64,000 nt of DNA, taken from the NCBI GenBank assembly GCA_012960475.1, contig DUBE01000034.1, forward strand, positions 1 to 64,000. Reading direction: 5' to 3'. Of this stretch, positions 1 through 9,235 are shown piece after piece; position 1 is the stretch's first letter; each line of letters opens with the position of its first letter. This DNA is from Planctomycetota bacterium. Lineage in GTDB: Bacteria > Planctomycetota > UBA1135 > GCA-002686595. Position numbers and translations under genes: made by a program. The notes under the pieces were generated by a model. That model did no database searches and was not told the DNA's origin. It saw only the letters and a list, made by a program, of their open reading frames with translations.

Positions 1-155
1 TCAAGAATGCGTAGCAAACCCGCATCCTTGGGGTGGCTGAGCATGGACTGGATGGGTTTCGCGCTGAATGAAAAGAGTTCGTCCTGGGGGGGGACGACAA
101 GGGGCTGGGGGGTGGTCAGCAGAGGCAGGGCCAAGAGGCCAGAAATCAAAACCAT
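1..155 (-). CDS. Start of a secreted protein (cut by window edge)
   Basis: Only the first 51 codons are inside the window; the reading frame is open to base 1. The ATG is at 155-153 on the minus strand. The N-terminus (MVLISGLLALPLLTTPQP) has a hydrophobic core followed by a Pro-rich stretch, which looks like a signal peptide with a short or absent charged n-region. The visible mature part gives no family. A TAGCCC sequence lies 9 nt upstream of the ATG, one base away from the TAnnnT boxes seen elsewhere in the window. Function unknown. Confidence 0.5.
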   Translation of the reverse strand, partial: MVLISGLLALPLLTTPQPLVVPPQDELFSFSAKPIQSMLSHPKDAGLLRIL

Positions 156-340
156 GTCAACAAAGGGCTAGGGGGGCTGTCAGCCGTTGGTCTGCAGGAT
201 CTAAATTGTAGATCGGGAGCAGCGGGCTGACGGAAGAGAGAAGGGGGATTCGCCTGAGCTAGACGATACGCGAACCTGTAGATCATATTGCTGCGATTTG
301 GGGGTCAATTGTCCTTTCTTTTGGGGGCCTCGGAGCAGGA

Positions 341-1180
341 TCATTCCCAGGTGTCTGGAATCCAATCCAGGCGGGGGAGCGCCTGGCTTCCCAGGCGCTG
401 GGGCTGGGCGATCAGGCGCTTGATGACAGTCCGGCGTGCCTTGAGTGCTTGTGGGATGAAGGACTCTTTGGCGACCGGCCGGTCCTGCGCTGCGCGCTGG
501 TCCAGGTACTCTGTCAGCCAGCGTTGCGCTTGCTCCCCGCCCACCAGATCCACCAGGTCGGAGAGCAGACAGCCCACATCCCAACTGGCCCCGCGCAGGT
601 CGAACCCCGGCCCCCCTCGCCAACAGTCCAGCAGGAGCAGTTTGCGCGCCTGGGTCCCGCGCCACATGAGGTTGCGCAGGAACAGGTCCCGGTGGGTGAA
701 GCCCAGGGCATGCATGCGCGCCACTTCTCGGGCGAGCTCCGTCAGGGCCGCCTGTTCTTGCTCCGAGTCGAGTTCGTCCCAGACCTCGAGCAAGGGTCGC
801 GCGTCCTGTTGTTCCTGGGTTACGAGCCACTGGCCCCTGGGCAGGCCTCCTCGAAAGAGGACCAGCCCAACCAGGGGCTTGGGCACAACGAACAGGTGCC
901 GGGCAAGCCAGGCAAGGTTCTTTGCTTCACGCAGACGTGGTAGACCCAGTCCCAGGCGGAAGCGCAGACCATGGCGCAGGGCGGTCTTGCCTTTGAGGGC
1001 GCTGCCCTTCAGCCAGGCGGGTTCGGGGAAGAGCGCGGCGGGACCCTGGATTTCCACAGTCAGGTCCAAGAGGGTCAGGGTATCGAGGGCGGCGCGGGTC
1101 AGAGCTTCGCCCCGCTTGTCACCTTCGCTGCAGATTCGCCAGCGCCGGCCGTCCGCGTTGAGCCAGTGGTCACTCAGCAT
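341..1180 (-). CDS. WaaP/Kdo-kinase-like lipopolysaccharide kinase
   Basis: A 279-residue protein with a small kinase fold of the WaaP/KdkA/RIO type, which phosphorylates sugars of the LPS inner core on the cytoplasmic side. Visible motifs are the catalytic loop THRD-x4-N (His163, Asp165, Asn170) and the metal-binding Asp185 in LLLLDCWRGG. The frame is open further upstream, but the ATG at 1180 is preferred because it overlaps the stop of the upstream methyltransferase by 7 nt (ATGCTGA), a normal translational coupling. A second kinase of this kind lies at 10173-11393. The exact acceptor sugar cannot be read from the sequence; a protein-kinase role is less likely but not excluded. Confidence 0.72.
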   Translation of the reverse strand: MLSDHWLNADGRRWRICSEGDKRGEALTRAALDTLTLLDLTVEIQGPAALFPEPAWLKGSALKGKTALRHGLRFRLGLGLPRLREAKNLAWLARHLFVVPKPLVGLVLFRGGLPRGQWLVTQEQQDARPLLEVWDELDSEQEQAALTELAREVARMHALGFTHRDLFLRNLMWRGTQARKLLLLDCWRGGPGFDLRGASWDVGCLLSDLVDLVGGEQAQRWLTEYLDQRAAQDRPVAKESFIPQALKARRTVIKRLIAQPQRLGSQALPRLDWIPDTWE

Positions 1181-1836
1181 GGGGGCCGGTCCTCGTTGCG
1201 TGGTTGTTTCTTGAACAGCGTCCAGGTTTGGGGCGAGATGAAGCGCAGGCTTGAGCGTGACCAGCAGCGTTCCAGCCCCGCAGCCAGACCCAATTCGATC
1301 AGTGCACGGCGCCTCAATCCCACTCGGTGGTCGTGACCCCTGCGCCAACCCATTCTGCGGCGAAGCACGTGCCAGGAGGCCGCATCCCAATGGGAGACCG
1401 CCACCCAATCCGCAGAGACCCGCGCGAGTTCCCTCAGCAGCGCAGCTTGATCGGCTGGTTCCGCCAGGTGGTGCAAGAGGCGGCAGCAGGTCACCAGGGG
1501 GAAGCTGTGGTCCTTGAAGGGCAAGGCAAAGGCAGATCCCTGCAGGCGGGCACCAGTCTCAACTTGCTTGAGCATGGACGCGGAAAGATCCAGGCAAATG
1601 GAGTCCCTATTGAGTCCACGCAGAACTGTCTGCAGGCGTCCCGTTCCGCAGGGTGCGTCGAGTAATGGACCTGGTCCGAGCGTTGCTTTGGTCAGAAGGC
1701 TTGTGAGCAGGCGGCCGTCTCGCTGCTTCGCTCGCGGGTTGCGCCAACGGTCTGTCGAGTAGTTGACTCCCGAATTGGGACCAACCCAGCGACGCTCAAT
1801 GGACATGCGCTGGTTGTGTGCATCAGGTTGGATCAT
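1174..1836 (-). CDS. Class I SAM-dependent methyltransferase
   Basis: A 220-residue protein of the UbiE/Methyltransf_11 type. The SAM-binding motif I is LLDAPCGTGRLQ (residues about 58-69), followed by an acidic strand end in SICLDLSASML and a motif-IV-like region (HSFPLVTCCRLLHHL). It is the first gene of a two-gene unit with the LPS-kinase-like gene, overlapping it by 7 nt. That pairing suggests methylation of an envelope lipid or sugar, which is inference only. Start is ATG at 1836; Met11 (MSIERRW) is an alternative. The substrate is not predictable. Confidence 0.75.
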   Translation of the reverse strand: MIQPDAHNQRMSIERRWVGPNSGVNYSTDRWRNPRAKQRDGRLLTSLLTKATLGPGPLLDAPCGTGRLQTVLRGLNRDSICLDLSASMLKQVETGARLQGSAFALPFKDHSFPLVTCCRLLHHLAEPADQAALLRELARVSADWVAVSHWDAASWHVLRRRMGWRRGHDHRVGLRRRALIELGLAAGLERCWSRSSLRFISPQTWTLFKKQPRNEDRPPC

Positions 1837-1860
1837 CTCGCTCGCTTACTTGTGAGATTA

Positions 1861-2052
1861 TTGGACAATGCCAAGGAATGGGGCATAGTTGTAGGTGAGC
1901 GACATGGAGCGATTCATACCTGTATGAGCGAACAGGGTGTTGAGTTCCGAATCCTCTTTTGAGGATCCAGGTACTTCCGCGTGCTGGCAGGCAAGAACGG
2001 AACGAGCGACACCTGGAACACTAGCCCCCGGTCTTTGATCGGGGGCTTTTTC
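1861..2052 (+). ncRNA. Possible structured small RNA ending at a terminator
   Basis: No convincing protein lies between 1837 and 2377. The plus strand carries several nested inverted repeats: ACAATGCC near 1866 with GGCATAGTTGT, GAATCCTC/GAGGATCC around a TTTT loop near 1950-1969, and AGGT..TTCCG paired with CGGAA..ACCT near 1970-2014. They run into a strong intrinsic terminator at 2023-2051. A weak promoter (TTGGAC at 1861, CATAGT at 1884, 17-nt spacing) precedes them. I checked by eye for 6S, SRP, RNase P and tmRNA signatures and found none. The region could instead be an attenuated leader. Confidence 0.25.
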
Positions 2053-2053
2053 T
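2023..2053 (+). terminator. Rho-independent terminator
   Basis: The stem AGCCCCCG (2023-2030) pairs with CGGGGGCT (2040-2047) around a 9-nt loop and is followed by a T-rich run, TTTTTCTT. The T-run exists only on the plus strand. No plus-strand gene is read into it, so it terminates either a small RNA or a short leader transcript about 330 nt ahead of the helicase gene. Confidence 0.8.
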
Positions 2054-2362
2054 TGGAGGTTACGTGCCCTGCCCGCATCCAGAGGTGCGCCGGTTCCATG
2101 CTGCCTGAAAGCCATGGCCGAAATCCTAGCAGTCGGTCGGGAGCAAGCCCGGGGAGAATCTGGCTGGCTGTTTCCAGGGGAGATCAGTCCGGTTTCAGGA
2201 CCGAGCCTGGGGTCTGCTTCATTGAACTCAGGGTCGGCCGTTTCGAGCGGGACTCCCGCTTTGCCCCCTGATGGGCTCTTTTTCGGCCGAGTCGACCCAC
2301 AGGGAATCCTCCTTTCAAGCGGCTCCGCCCGAGTGCTGCGAACTCTTGCGGCCCGGGGGCGC

Positions 2363-2368
2363 TAGAAT
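2363..2368 (+). promoter_or_regulatory. -10 box TAGAAT, leaderless start of uvrD
   Basis: TAGAAT ends 9 nt before the ATG at 2378, and no ribosome binding site lies between them. Transcription would start at or next to the start codon. No clear -35 element is visible. Confidence 0.5.
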
Positions 2369-2377
2369 CAGTGGCGC

Positions 2378-4582
2378 ATGGATTGGATGGACGTACAGGC
2401 GGCCCAGGATGGGGCCGCAGCGGGGGTGAGCGCAGAGGATCTGCTCGCGGGTCTGAATGAACCCCAGAACTCGGCGGTCATCCATGGGGAGGGACCGCTC
2501 CTGATCCTGGCGGGGCCGGGGTCGGGCAAGACGCGGGTGATGACCCATCGCATCGTCTGGCTGGTGACTCAGGCGGGGGTGCGTCCTGAAGAGATCCTTG
2601 CGATCACTTTCACCAATAAAGCCGCTGCGGAAATGCGTGAGCGCGTGGATCGATTGCTGCCGAACCTGACGGGGGCATGGATCAGCACCTTTCACTCCAT
2701 GTGCGCACGCATTCTGCGCCGGGACATTGATCAACTCGCGCCATTCACCCGGGATTTTTCGATCTACGACACCTCGGATCGCAACCAGCTGATCAAGAAG
2801 ATCATCAAGGACCTGGGCTATGACCCCAAGCGCTTTCGACCGGCGTTGGTGGGGGGCTGGATATCCAATGAGAAGAACCGGGTGGCGGATCAGGATCAGC
2901 CCCTGGTGATTGACGATGGCTCTGGCATGGATGATGAGGTCTTCAGCAAGGTGCGTGACGCCTATGCTCAAAGGATGGCGGATCAGAATGCCCTCGACTT
3001 CGATGATCTGTTGCTCAAGACCTTGGAGTTGTTCGATCGGCATCCCGGCGTGCGGGATTCCTATGCCACTCGCTTTCGATTCGTGTTGGTGGACGAATAC
3101 CAGGACACGAATCGGGTGCAGTACCTGTTGACCTCCCATCTGGCTAGTGGCCATGGGAATCTGGCGGTTTGCGGAGATCCCGACCAGTCTATTTATGGTT
3201 GGCGCGGGGCAGACATTCGCAACATTCTTGACTTCGAAAAGGACTTCGGCGAGCCCTTGGTGGTGCGTCTGGAACAGAACTACCGTTCGACCAAAACGAT
3301 ACTGGGGGCAGCGTCGGCTCTGATCTCCAACAACAAGCAGCGCAAGGTCAAGGAGCTTTGGACGGAGGGTGAAGAGGGTGAGCGGCTGGTCATCTTGGAG
3401 TGCGGCGATGAGAACGAGGAGGCACGGGAGATCGCTGCCCAGATTCGAGGTGTTGTTGGTCGCGGCGGGTCCTTTCGGGATTGCGCGATTTTCTATCGCA
3501 TGAACTTTATGCAGCGTGCTTTGGAGAGTGCGTTGCGTCTCGCTGGCGTGCCCTATCAGGTGGTGGGTGGCTTGGAGTTCTACCAGCGCCGGGAGATTCG
3601 CGACCTGGTGGCCTACTTGCGGTTGCTGGTCAACCCCAAGGACGATCAGGCCTTCCTGCGGGTGGTCAACGCACCCCTGCGCGGGGTGGGGCAGACCACA
3701 GCAGGGCGATTGATTCAGTGGAGCGTGGATCGGCGACTTTGTTTGCGCGATGCCCTGCGTTCAGAAGAGGCGGTTGCCTTGGTGCGCGGTCGCGCCAAGA
3801 AGGGACTGGCGGAGTTCGCGGGAATGCTGGAAGCCCTCGATCCCATGCGGGATGGTCCTGCGGGCGAGGCTCTGGCGGCCGTGCTGGAAGGCATTGGTCG
3901 TGAGCGTTGGATCGCTGAGATGGACGATGGAGATACGCTCGTGGATCGCGACTCCAATGTTGAGGAGCTTCTGGCCCACGCCCAGGAGTACGATCGCTTG
4001 CACCCGGATGGGAAGTTGCCGGGTTTCTTGCAGGATGTAGCGCTGGTGAGCGACACTGATGTCTATGACGGTACGGAGGACGCGGTCAAGTTGATGACCT
4101 TGCACTCGGCCAAGGGGCTAGAGTTCCCCCAGGTGTTCATCGCCGGGTGTGAAGAGGAGCTGATTCCTCATGGCCGCGCCTTGGAAGAGGATCCGGTGAA
4201 CGGCATCGAGGAAGAGCGGCGCTTGTTCTATGTGGGCTTGACCAGGGCCATGAAGCGCCTCTTCTTGACCCATGCAGTGACCCGTTTCTTTTTCGGTGAC
4301 ACGCGCTGGGCTCGTCCTTCGCCCTTCTTGGAGGAGATCCCTGCTGAATTTGTTGAGGGCCTGGAGCGAGATGATCCGGAGTCGGTTCTGGGAGCATACG
4401 AACCAGAAGACGATGGTGCTGCGGCTCTGGCAGTGGGCCAGCTGGTGGAGCACGAACACTTTGGTCGCGGCCGTATCGAGAGCCTGTCTGGCAGTGGGGT
4501 CAATGCCCGTGCCGAGGTCCGTTTTGATCAGCATGGCAGCAAACAGCTCCTGCTTTCCTATGCCCATCTGGTGGCGGTCTGA
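2378..4582 (+). CDS. uvrD: UvrD/PcrA-type superfamily 1 DNA helicase
   Basis: A 734-residue 3'-5' DNA helicase of repair and replication restart. It carries the SF1A motifs in order: Walker A GPGSGKT (residues 46-52), motif Ia FTNKAAAEMRER, Walker B VDEYQDTN, motif III GDPDQSIYGWRGAD, motif IV QNYRS, motif V TLHSAKGLEFP and motif VI VGLTRA. Length matches PcrA/UvrD, and a short C-terminal segment resembles the PcrA Tudor-like tail (LVEHEHFGRGRI). The ATG is preceded by TAGAAT at 9 nt, suggesting a leaderless mRNA. The stop (TGATG) overlaps the start of the next gene by one base. Confidence 0.95.
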   Translation: MDWMDVQAAQDGAAAGVSAEDLLAGLNEPQNSAVIHGEGPLLILAGPGSGKTRVMTHRIVWLVTQAGVRPEEILAITFTNKAAAEMRERVDRLLPNLTGAWISTFHSMCARILRRDIDQLAPFTRDFSIYDTSDRNQLIKKIIKDLGYDPKRFRPALVGGWISNEKNRVADQDQPLVIDDGSGMDDEVFSKVRDAYAQRMADQNALDFDDLLLKTLELFDRHPGVRDSYATRFRFVLVDEYQDTNRVQYLLTSHLASGHGNLAVCGDPDQSIYGWRGADIRNILDFEKDFGEPLVVRLEQNYRSTKTILGAASALISNNKQRKVKELWTEGEEGERLVILECGDENEEAREIAAQIRGVVGRGGSFRDCAIFYRMNFMQRALESALRLAGVPYQVVGGLEFYQRREIRDLVAYLRLLVNPKDDQAFLRVVNAPLRGVGQTTAGRLIQWSVDRRLCLRDALRSEEAVALVRGRAKKGLAEFAGMLEALDPMRDGPAGEALAAVLEGIGRERWIAEMDDGDTLVDRDSNVEELLAHAQEYDRLHPDGKLPGFLQDVALVSDTDVYDGTEDAVKLMTLHSAKGLEFPQVFIAGCEEELIPHGRALEEDPVNGIEEERRLFYVGLTRAMKRLFLTHAVTRFFFGDTRWARPSPFLEEIPAEFVEGLERDDPESVLGAYEPEDDGAAALAVGQLVEHEHFGRGRIESLSGSGVNARAEVRFDQHGSKQLLLSYAHLVAV

Positions 4583-5532
4583 TGGTGCCCAAAGAAGACC
4601 TTTTCGTCCGTTTGGATCAGTTGCTGGAAGAGGCGGCTCAGGCGGGGAAACTCCCTCGGGCGCAGGCCCACGCTGCGGCCTATAGGGTCGAATCTGAAGT
4701 ATCTGATGATGCCAGTGGGTGGGGTGTGCTTTGTAAACGCCAACCCTTGAAGCATGGCATGGTGGGAGAAAGCCCCCAGATCGCGCGCGTACATCTATTG
4801 CTTGATCGACTGGCGCCAACGGATGTGACCGTGTTGGTGCTTGGAGACACAGGCACGGGTAAGGAGTTGATCGCCAAGGCCTTGCACGTAGGTTCGTCCC
4901 GCAAATCCAAGCGCTTGCTTGCGGAGAATTGCGCTGCGGTTCCGGCAGAGTTGCTCGAGAGCGAGCTGTTCGGGCACACTCGCGGTTCCTTCACAGGCGC
5001 AGTGGGTGATCGGGACGGCCACTTTGTTGCTGCCGATGGGGGGACCATGTTCCTGGACGAGATTGGAGAGATGCCTCTGGCCATGCAGGCAAAACTCCTG
5101 CGTGTGTTGCAGGAAGGGGAGGTGCGACCAGTGGGTTCCAACAAGACCGTACAAGTCAATGTGCGCGTCGTGGCAGCCACCAACAAGAACTTGGAAGAGT
5201 CCTGTGCAGCTGGGGACTTTCGCGAAGACCTCTATTGGCGACTGGCGGTAGTGACCATGAAGTTGCCGCCTCTTCGCGAACGGGAGGGGGATGTGCGGCG
5301 CCTGGCTTTGCACCTGCTGGCTTGTGAGGGCGAGAGCGTGGGTACATCCGTGCGTATCAGCGAGGAGGCCATTGCCCTTCTCGAATCCCAGCCCTGGCCC
5401 GGGAATGTGCGGCAGCTTGATAACGAACTGCGGCGGGCGGTTGCCCTCTGTGAGCTGACGCAGTGCGAGTCGAACCGAGCCGAACGCCGAATCGGAATCG
5501 AAAACCTCTCCTCAGACCTCTTGTCGAGCTGA
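4582..5532 (+). CDS. Sigma-54 activator AAA+ protein without HTH or receiver domain
   Basis: A 316-residue protein dominated by a sigma-54 interaction AAA+ domain. Visible are Walker A GDTGTGKE, the loop GSFTGA that contacts sigma-54, Walker B GGTMFLDEIGEM, sensor I ATNKN and the arginine-finger region FREDLYWRL. The N-terminal 50 residues are short and unlike a receiver or GAF domain. The C-terminus stops about 30 residues after PWPGNVRQL, so the usual Fis-type DNA-binding helix-turn-helix is missing. Its ATG overlaps the helicase stop. It may act from solution, as reported for a few activators lacking DNA-binding domains, or be a truncated copy; the target promoter is unknown. Confidence 0.85.
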   Translation: MVPKEDLFVRLDQLLEEAAQAGKLPRAQAHAAAYRVESEVSDDASGWGVLCKRQPLKHGMVGESPQIARVHLLLDRLAPTDVTVLVLGDTGTGKELIAKALHVGSSRKSKRLLAENCAAVPAELLESELFGHTRGSFTGAVGDRDGHFVAADGGTMFLDEIGEMPLAMQAKLLRVLQEGEVRPVGSNKTVQVNVRVVAATNKNLEESCAAGDFREDLYWRLAVVTMKLPPLREREGDVRRLALHLLACEGESVGTSVRISEEAIALLESQPWPGNVRQLDNELRRAVALCELTQCESNRAERRIGIENLSSDLLSS

Positions 5533-5625
5533 ATCGCCTGGGAATGGGCTTTCGGAGCGATGATTCGGTTGCCTTGGCTTAAGGGTGGGTATTCTCTGTC
5601 ATTGGTAAGGTGGCGTAAGGAATCA

Positions 5626-8106
5626 ATGAAGCGTGCATGTCTGATAATGTTGTTCGTGTCCTGCGGTGGCGGCGTGGAACCCGGCGCTGTTGAGCAGCAG
5701 ATCCTCTATGGTCGGCTGGAATCAGCTGAGGAGTTGCTCGGGCGTATGGACTCTGACCATCCGAGTCGTAGGGGGCTGCAGGCTCAGATCGATGTGGTTT
5801 GGGCCGAGAGGGAAAGGGCCAAAATTGAGTGTGCCACGCTGCGAGCCGGGCGTGATGGCCGCAGTTTGGAGAGTCTGTTGGTGAGCCTCGATGACCTGGT
5901 CCAGAGCTTCACTGATGGGCAGGCTCGGGAAACCGTGCTGCGGGAGAAATCAGTCACGATGGATTGGGATGCCGACCGCCGTTCGCGTAAGTCACACTTG
6001 ATCGCGCGAATTCCGAGCGGTGATCCTGCTCCGGACGAAGAGCAGGAGCCCGTAGTTCTGCCGCGTATTCAGGGTCTGGTCAAGAGCATCATGCTCGATG
6101 TGGAGGCTGCCTCACGCTCGGGTGAGTACGCTCGTGCCCTGGCATTGGTGGATCAGTTGATCGGCGACCTGCCCGCACAGGTGTCCATGTTGGGGGTCGA
6201 GCTGCTGGAGCATCGCGAGAGTATTCGCAGTGCGGCCGATCAGGGCGCGCGGCGTTTGATCGCGGGGGCCGAGAGCGCTCAGCAGTTGCGCGGGGACCGG
6301 GCGGCCTGGGATCTTGTGGCTGAGGAGTATCTGCGTTTTCCTGAGAGCGCCCTAGATGGCGAGTTTTCCCGTCGAGTCGAGCAATGGCGTCTGGCGGTGA
6401 GCAGTCTTCCCAATAGAGAAGGTGACAAATCCGAAGTGGCAGTCGCGGACTCTGGTGGGGACACCTCTCTGGAGCCCCTTGTTACACCGCCGGCTGCAGA
6501 GGTTGCTCCTACTGTTCCAAAGATCGGAGATGCGCCGGGTGTGGTTGCGCGCCCCTACCCGCTTACCTCCAGCGAACTCCTGGCCGATCCTGCCGAGCAG
6601 GCCCTGATGGGAGAAAAAGCCCGCGTGGCGGGAGATCTACCCCGTGCAATTGCGCTTCTGCAAGTCGCTTCGCGCTTGACCCAGGATCCTGAATCCGCCC
6701 GCTATCGTCGCCGGGAGATGGAGTGCCGCTGGCTGGCTGCTCTGTCCCAGGTCTGGTCTCTGGACCATGCCGAAGGGGGCACCACCCGGGGGATCGCTCT
6801 TCAGCTGAAGGCCCTCGGTCATCAAGGGACCGCCAAGGCTCTACTGGAGCTGGGGGACAATCCTCCCGCTTGTCTGGGAACCATGGTGGCATGCCTGGCC
6901 GATGGTGCGCCCAAGTTCAACGAATTGGGATTGACCATTCTCTGGGAGCAGCGGGCCGGGGGGTTGCTGACCAGTGAACACACGGATTTGTTGGTGGCCC
7001 AAGGACGGGGAGAAGAAGTGCCCGATGGTGGCTATTCCCTGGTGGCGGGCTCCTTCGTCGCCACCGTTGAGCATCAAGAGCAACTGATCGGAGCCAAGCT
7101 GAAGTCGGAGCTGCGCAAGCTCACCACCCGCCAGGGGGCGGCGCGGGAAGAGGCCTGGGAGGTGCTTGCTGTCTTGGCCGATCAGTACCGGCTGGCTGAG
7201 ATCCGCCTGGAGGAGACCCTGAATGATTTCCTCGTCCGGCACACCAAGCGAATCCTGAAGCGCGGGGAGTTCAAGGGTTTGCAGCGCCTTGCTGTGCGCC
7301 GCCGGAACCTGGAGGTGGCAAGGGAATTCGCTCTGGAGTTGATCTTCGACGAGCAGGAGTATTTCTATCCGATCCCCGACAATCGGCGCGGGGAATACAA
7401 TCTGGTCCAGCGCCGGGTCGATGAGCTTGTGGCCGACGTGCGCACGATCTGGGAGCAGCCATTCTCGGTTTCTTTGGGTGCAGCCTTCCACGAGGAACTG
7501 GGCGATCTGCAGTGGGTGCTGGGCAAGCTCCAGCGCTCAAGTTTCCCCAAGGACCTGCCCTCCTGGTTGTTCTTGATTCAACCGGAGGTCACGGATCTCA
7601 GCCTGGCGAACTTTGCTCCGAACAGGGCCGTACAGACCGAGATCCGCATCAGTGGCCTGGTGCGGGCCTACAACGAGAGTCTGTGGGCAGCAAAGGAGGA
7701 GGTGTGTCGATCCCAGGAGTCGGAACAGGTGCGCGTGACCAATCGTTACAGGCGCCTCCTTGGTCGTGTCTCGTTGGCTTGGGATGCGCGGCTTCAGGCG
7801 GCGACGGTTGTGCATGGGGAGTACATGAGTCGTACGGGGATCTTCAGTCACTTCGAGGAGGGCGTTCCCGGTAGGCGCACCCCTTTTGAACGAATGACCG
7901 AGCAGGGCTATACCCAGGGTCTTGGGGAGAATATTCATGGAGGTGCGGGGGATCCCCTGGGAGCGCATTTCGGCTGGACTCACTCCTCGGGGCACCACCG
8001 AGCATTGCTTTCCCGCCAGGCCACCGAGATGGCGACCTCCGTGGTGGGTCGCTATTGGACCCAGAACTTTGGTACCGGCCGAGATTCTCGGCGCAGCATG
8101 GACTGA
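5626..8106 (+). CDS. Large lipoprotein with C-terminal CAP (SCP/PR1) domain
   Basis: An 826-residue protein. The chosen ATG (5626) has an AAGGA ribosome binding site 5 nt upstream and starts a lipoprotein signal (MKRACLIMLFVSCGGG, Cys13 as lipidated residue); the frame is open to an ATG at 5560. The long middle is helical and acidic, with no family I recognise. The last 110 residues form a CAP domain: AATVVHGEYMSRTGIFSHF, then GENIHGG, then GWTHSSGHHRALL and YWTQNFGTG, keeping the two His and two Glu-type positions. CAP proteins are secreted, with varied and often unknown roles. A peptidoglycan or surface role here is a guess. Confidence 0.75.
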   Translation: MKRACLIMLFVSCGGGVEPGAVEQQILYGRLESAEELLGRMDSDHPSRRGLQAQIDVVWAERERAKIECATLRAGRDGRSLESLLVSLDDLVQSFTDGQARETVLREKSVTMDWDADRRSRKSHLIARIPSGDPAPDEEQEPVVLPRIQGLVKSIMLDVEAASRSGEYARALALVDQLIGDLPAQVSMLGVELLEHRESIRSAADQGARRLIAGAESAQQLRGDRAAWDLVAEEYLRFPESALDGEFSRRVEQWRLAVSSLPNREGDKSEVAVADSGGDTSLEPLVTPPAAEVAPTVPKIGDAPGVVARPYPLTSSELLADPAEQALMGEKARVAGDLPRAIALLQVASRLTQDPESARYRRREMECRWLAALSQVWSLDHAEGGTTRGIALQLKALGHQGTAKALLELGDNPPACLGTMVACLADGAPKFNELGLTILWEQRAGGLLTSEHTDLLVAQGRGEEVPDGGYSLVAGSFVATVEHQEQLIGAKLKSELRKLTTRQGAAREEAWEVLAVLADQYRLAEIRLEETLNDFLVRHTKRILKRGEFKGLQRLAVRRRNLEVAREFALELIFDEQEYFYPIPDNRRGEYNLVQRRVDELVADVRTIWEQPFSVSLGAAFHEELGDLQWVLGKLQRSSFPKDLPSWLFLIQPEVTDLSLANFAPNRAVQTEIRISGLVRAYNESLWAAKEEVCRSQESEQVRVTNRYRRLLGRVSLAWDARLQAATVVHGEYMSRTGIFSHFEEGVPGRRTPFERMTEQGYTQGLGENIHGGAGDPLGAHFGWTHSSGHHRALLSRQATEMATSVVGRYWTQNFGTGRDSRRSMD

Positions 8107-8174
8107 GGCCGGGTCTTGTGTGGGACCGGAATCTCCGCTGCCCCAAAGCACAACCCACCCGGATTGCCAGCGGG

Positions 8175-8180
8175 TACACT
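8175..8180 (+). promoter_or_regulatory. -10 box TACACT, leaderless start
   Basis: TACACT ends 7 nt before the ATG at 8188, and the spacer GCCCCGC holds no ribosome binding site. It supports ATG 8188 over the longer open frame that begins at 8116. Confidence 0.5.
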
Positions 8181-8187
8181 GCCCCGC

Positions 8188-9231
8188 ATGGCACGAGTCA
8201 ATCCCCGGACGCCCCGATCCTCCCAAAGTAAAGCTGACCGCCCGAGGGTCCAACGCACCCGTCAAAGAGCGGTCAAGAAAAGCCTGCCCACCTGGGTAAT
8301 TCTGCTGGGCTTTGCTCTGGTGGTTGCGGTTGGCATTCAGGCGTTTGTCAATTACGAGGATTCTGTGAATCAGGAGAGCTTTGATGAATCTACGGTTCAC
8401 GAGCAGATAACCGAGGCGCTCAAGCACGGGAACGTAAAGAAGGCCGAGGAAGGATTCGAGAAGATCGAGCGCAATGATCATAGGTTGACCGCTGAGTGGC
8501 GCAAGACCTTCGCCGCCCTCAGGGTCCGATCCGAAGCCATGTCCGAGACCAGCGTCCAGTTGGTGGACAACATGGCTGGCACCAAGTTTCTACAGAAGAG
8601 CCTGCGCAACTACGAGTCGGGTTACCTGGCCAAGGAACCCGTGCGCGCCCGGGCGCGGATTTTCGTGCAGCGTGCTCAGCACTTCCTCGACACCTGGCCC
8701 GACCATTCTGACGCAGGAGAAGTGCGCAACAAACTCAGCCGCTGGAGGGCTGTGGCGGATTTGTCGAGCCCTGCCAACCTTGAAGATGTTCTCTGGGAGA
8801 CCAAGACCCTGACCTGGGCCTTTCCCAGGGACTACGCCAAGGCAATGCCCATGCTGGAGTCCTTCCGCGCTGGGGCTAGCGGGGCGGATCTGACCATTCT
8901 TGAAGGAGTGGTCAAGACCCACATTTCAGAGCGCGAAGAGTACTTTCAGGATCGTTTCGAACAGGCCGCCTACTTGTGGGACAAGGGCGACCCTTCCAAG
9001 GCAATCGAGTACCTCGTGCAGTTGATCTCCAAGATCGGTGACCCCACCATGTCCGATCGTGCGGCCCGGGCCTTGGTCGCCTTTCACGGCCAGCGCTCCA
9101 AAGACGGCCAGACAATTCTGAACATCGTTGGCACCTTGAAGGGCTACAAGAACTCCCGTCGTCGAGATTTTGACCGCTTGGCCAAGAACTCCACTTGCCG
9201 GGCATTCTTCAGCGAACACGGCTTGCTCTAG
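8188..9231 (+). CDS. Membrane-anchored helical protein of unknown function
   Basis: A 347-residue protein. An Arg/Lys-rich N-terminus (residues 1-31) precedes one transmembrane helix (about 34-53, WVILLGFALVVAVGIQAF), which predicts a cytoplasmic N-terminus and a large outer or periplasmic helical domain. The rest is Lys/Glu/Arg-rich and looks like degenerate TPR-type helical hairpins (for example AAYLWDKGDPSKAIEYLVQL), but no standard family is evident. It follows the CAP-domain lipoprotein by about 80 nt with its own promoter-like box. Function unknown. Confidence 0.7.
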   Translation: MARVNPRTPRSSQSKADRPRVQRTRQRAVKKSLPTWVILLGFALVVAVGIQAFVNYEDSVNQESFDESTVHEQITEALKHGNVKKAEEGFEKIERNDHRLTAEWRKTFAALRVRSEAMSETSVQLVDNMAGTKFLQKSLRNYESGYLAKEPVRARARIFVQRAQHFLDTWPDHSDAGEVRNKLSRWRAVADLSSPANLEDVLWETKTLTWAFPRDYAKAMPMLESFRAGASGADLTILEGVVKTHISEREEYFQDRFEQAAYLWDKGDPSKAIEYLVQLISKIGDPTMSDRAARALVAFHGQRSKDGQTILNIVGTLKGYKNSRRRDFDRLAKNSTCRAFFSEHGLL

Positions 9232-9235
9232 CAGC

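Noticed and set aside
1858..2115. 85-codon minus-strand frame over the intergenic region
   Set aside because: No family-like or signal-like text, and it runs through the terminator and inverted repeats.
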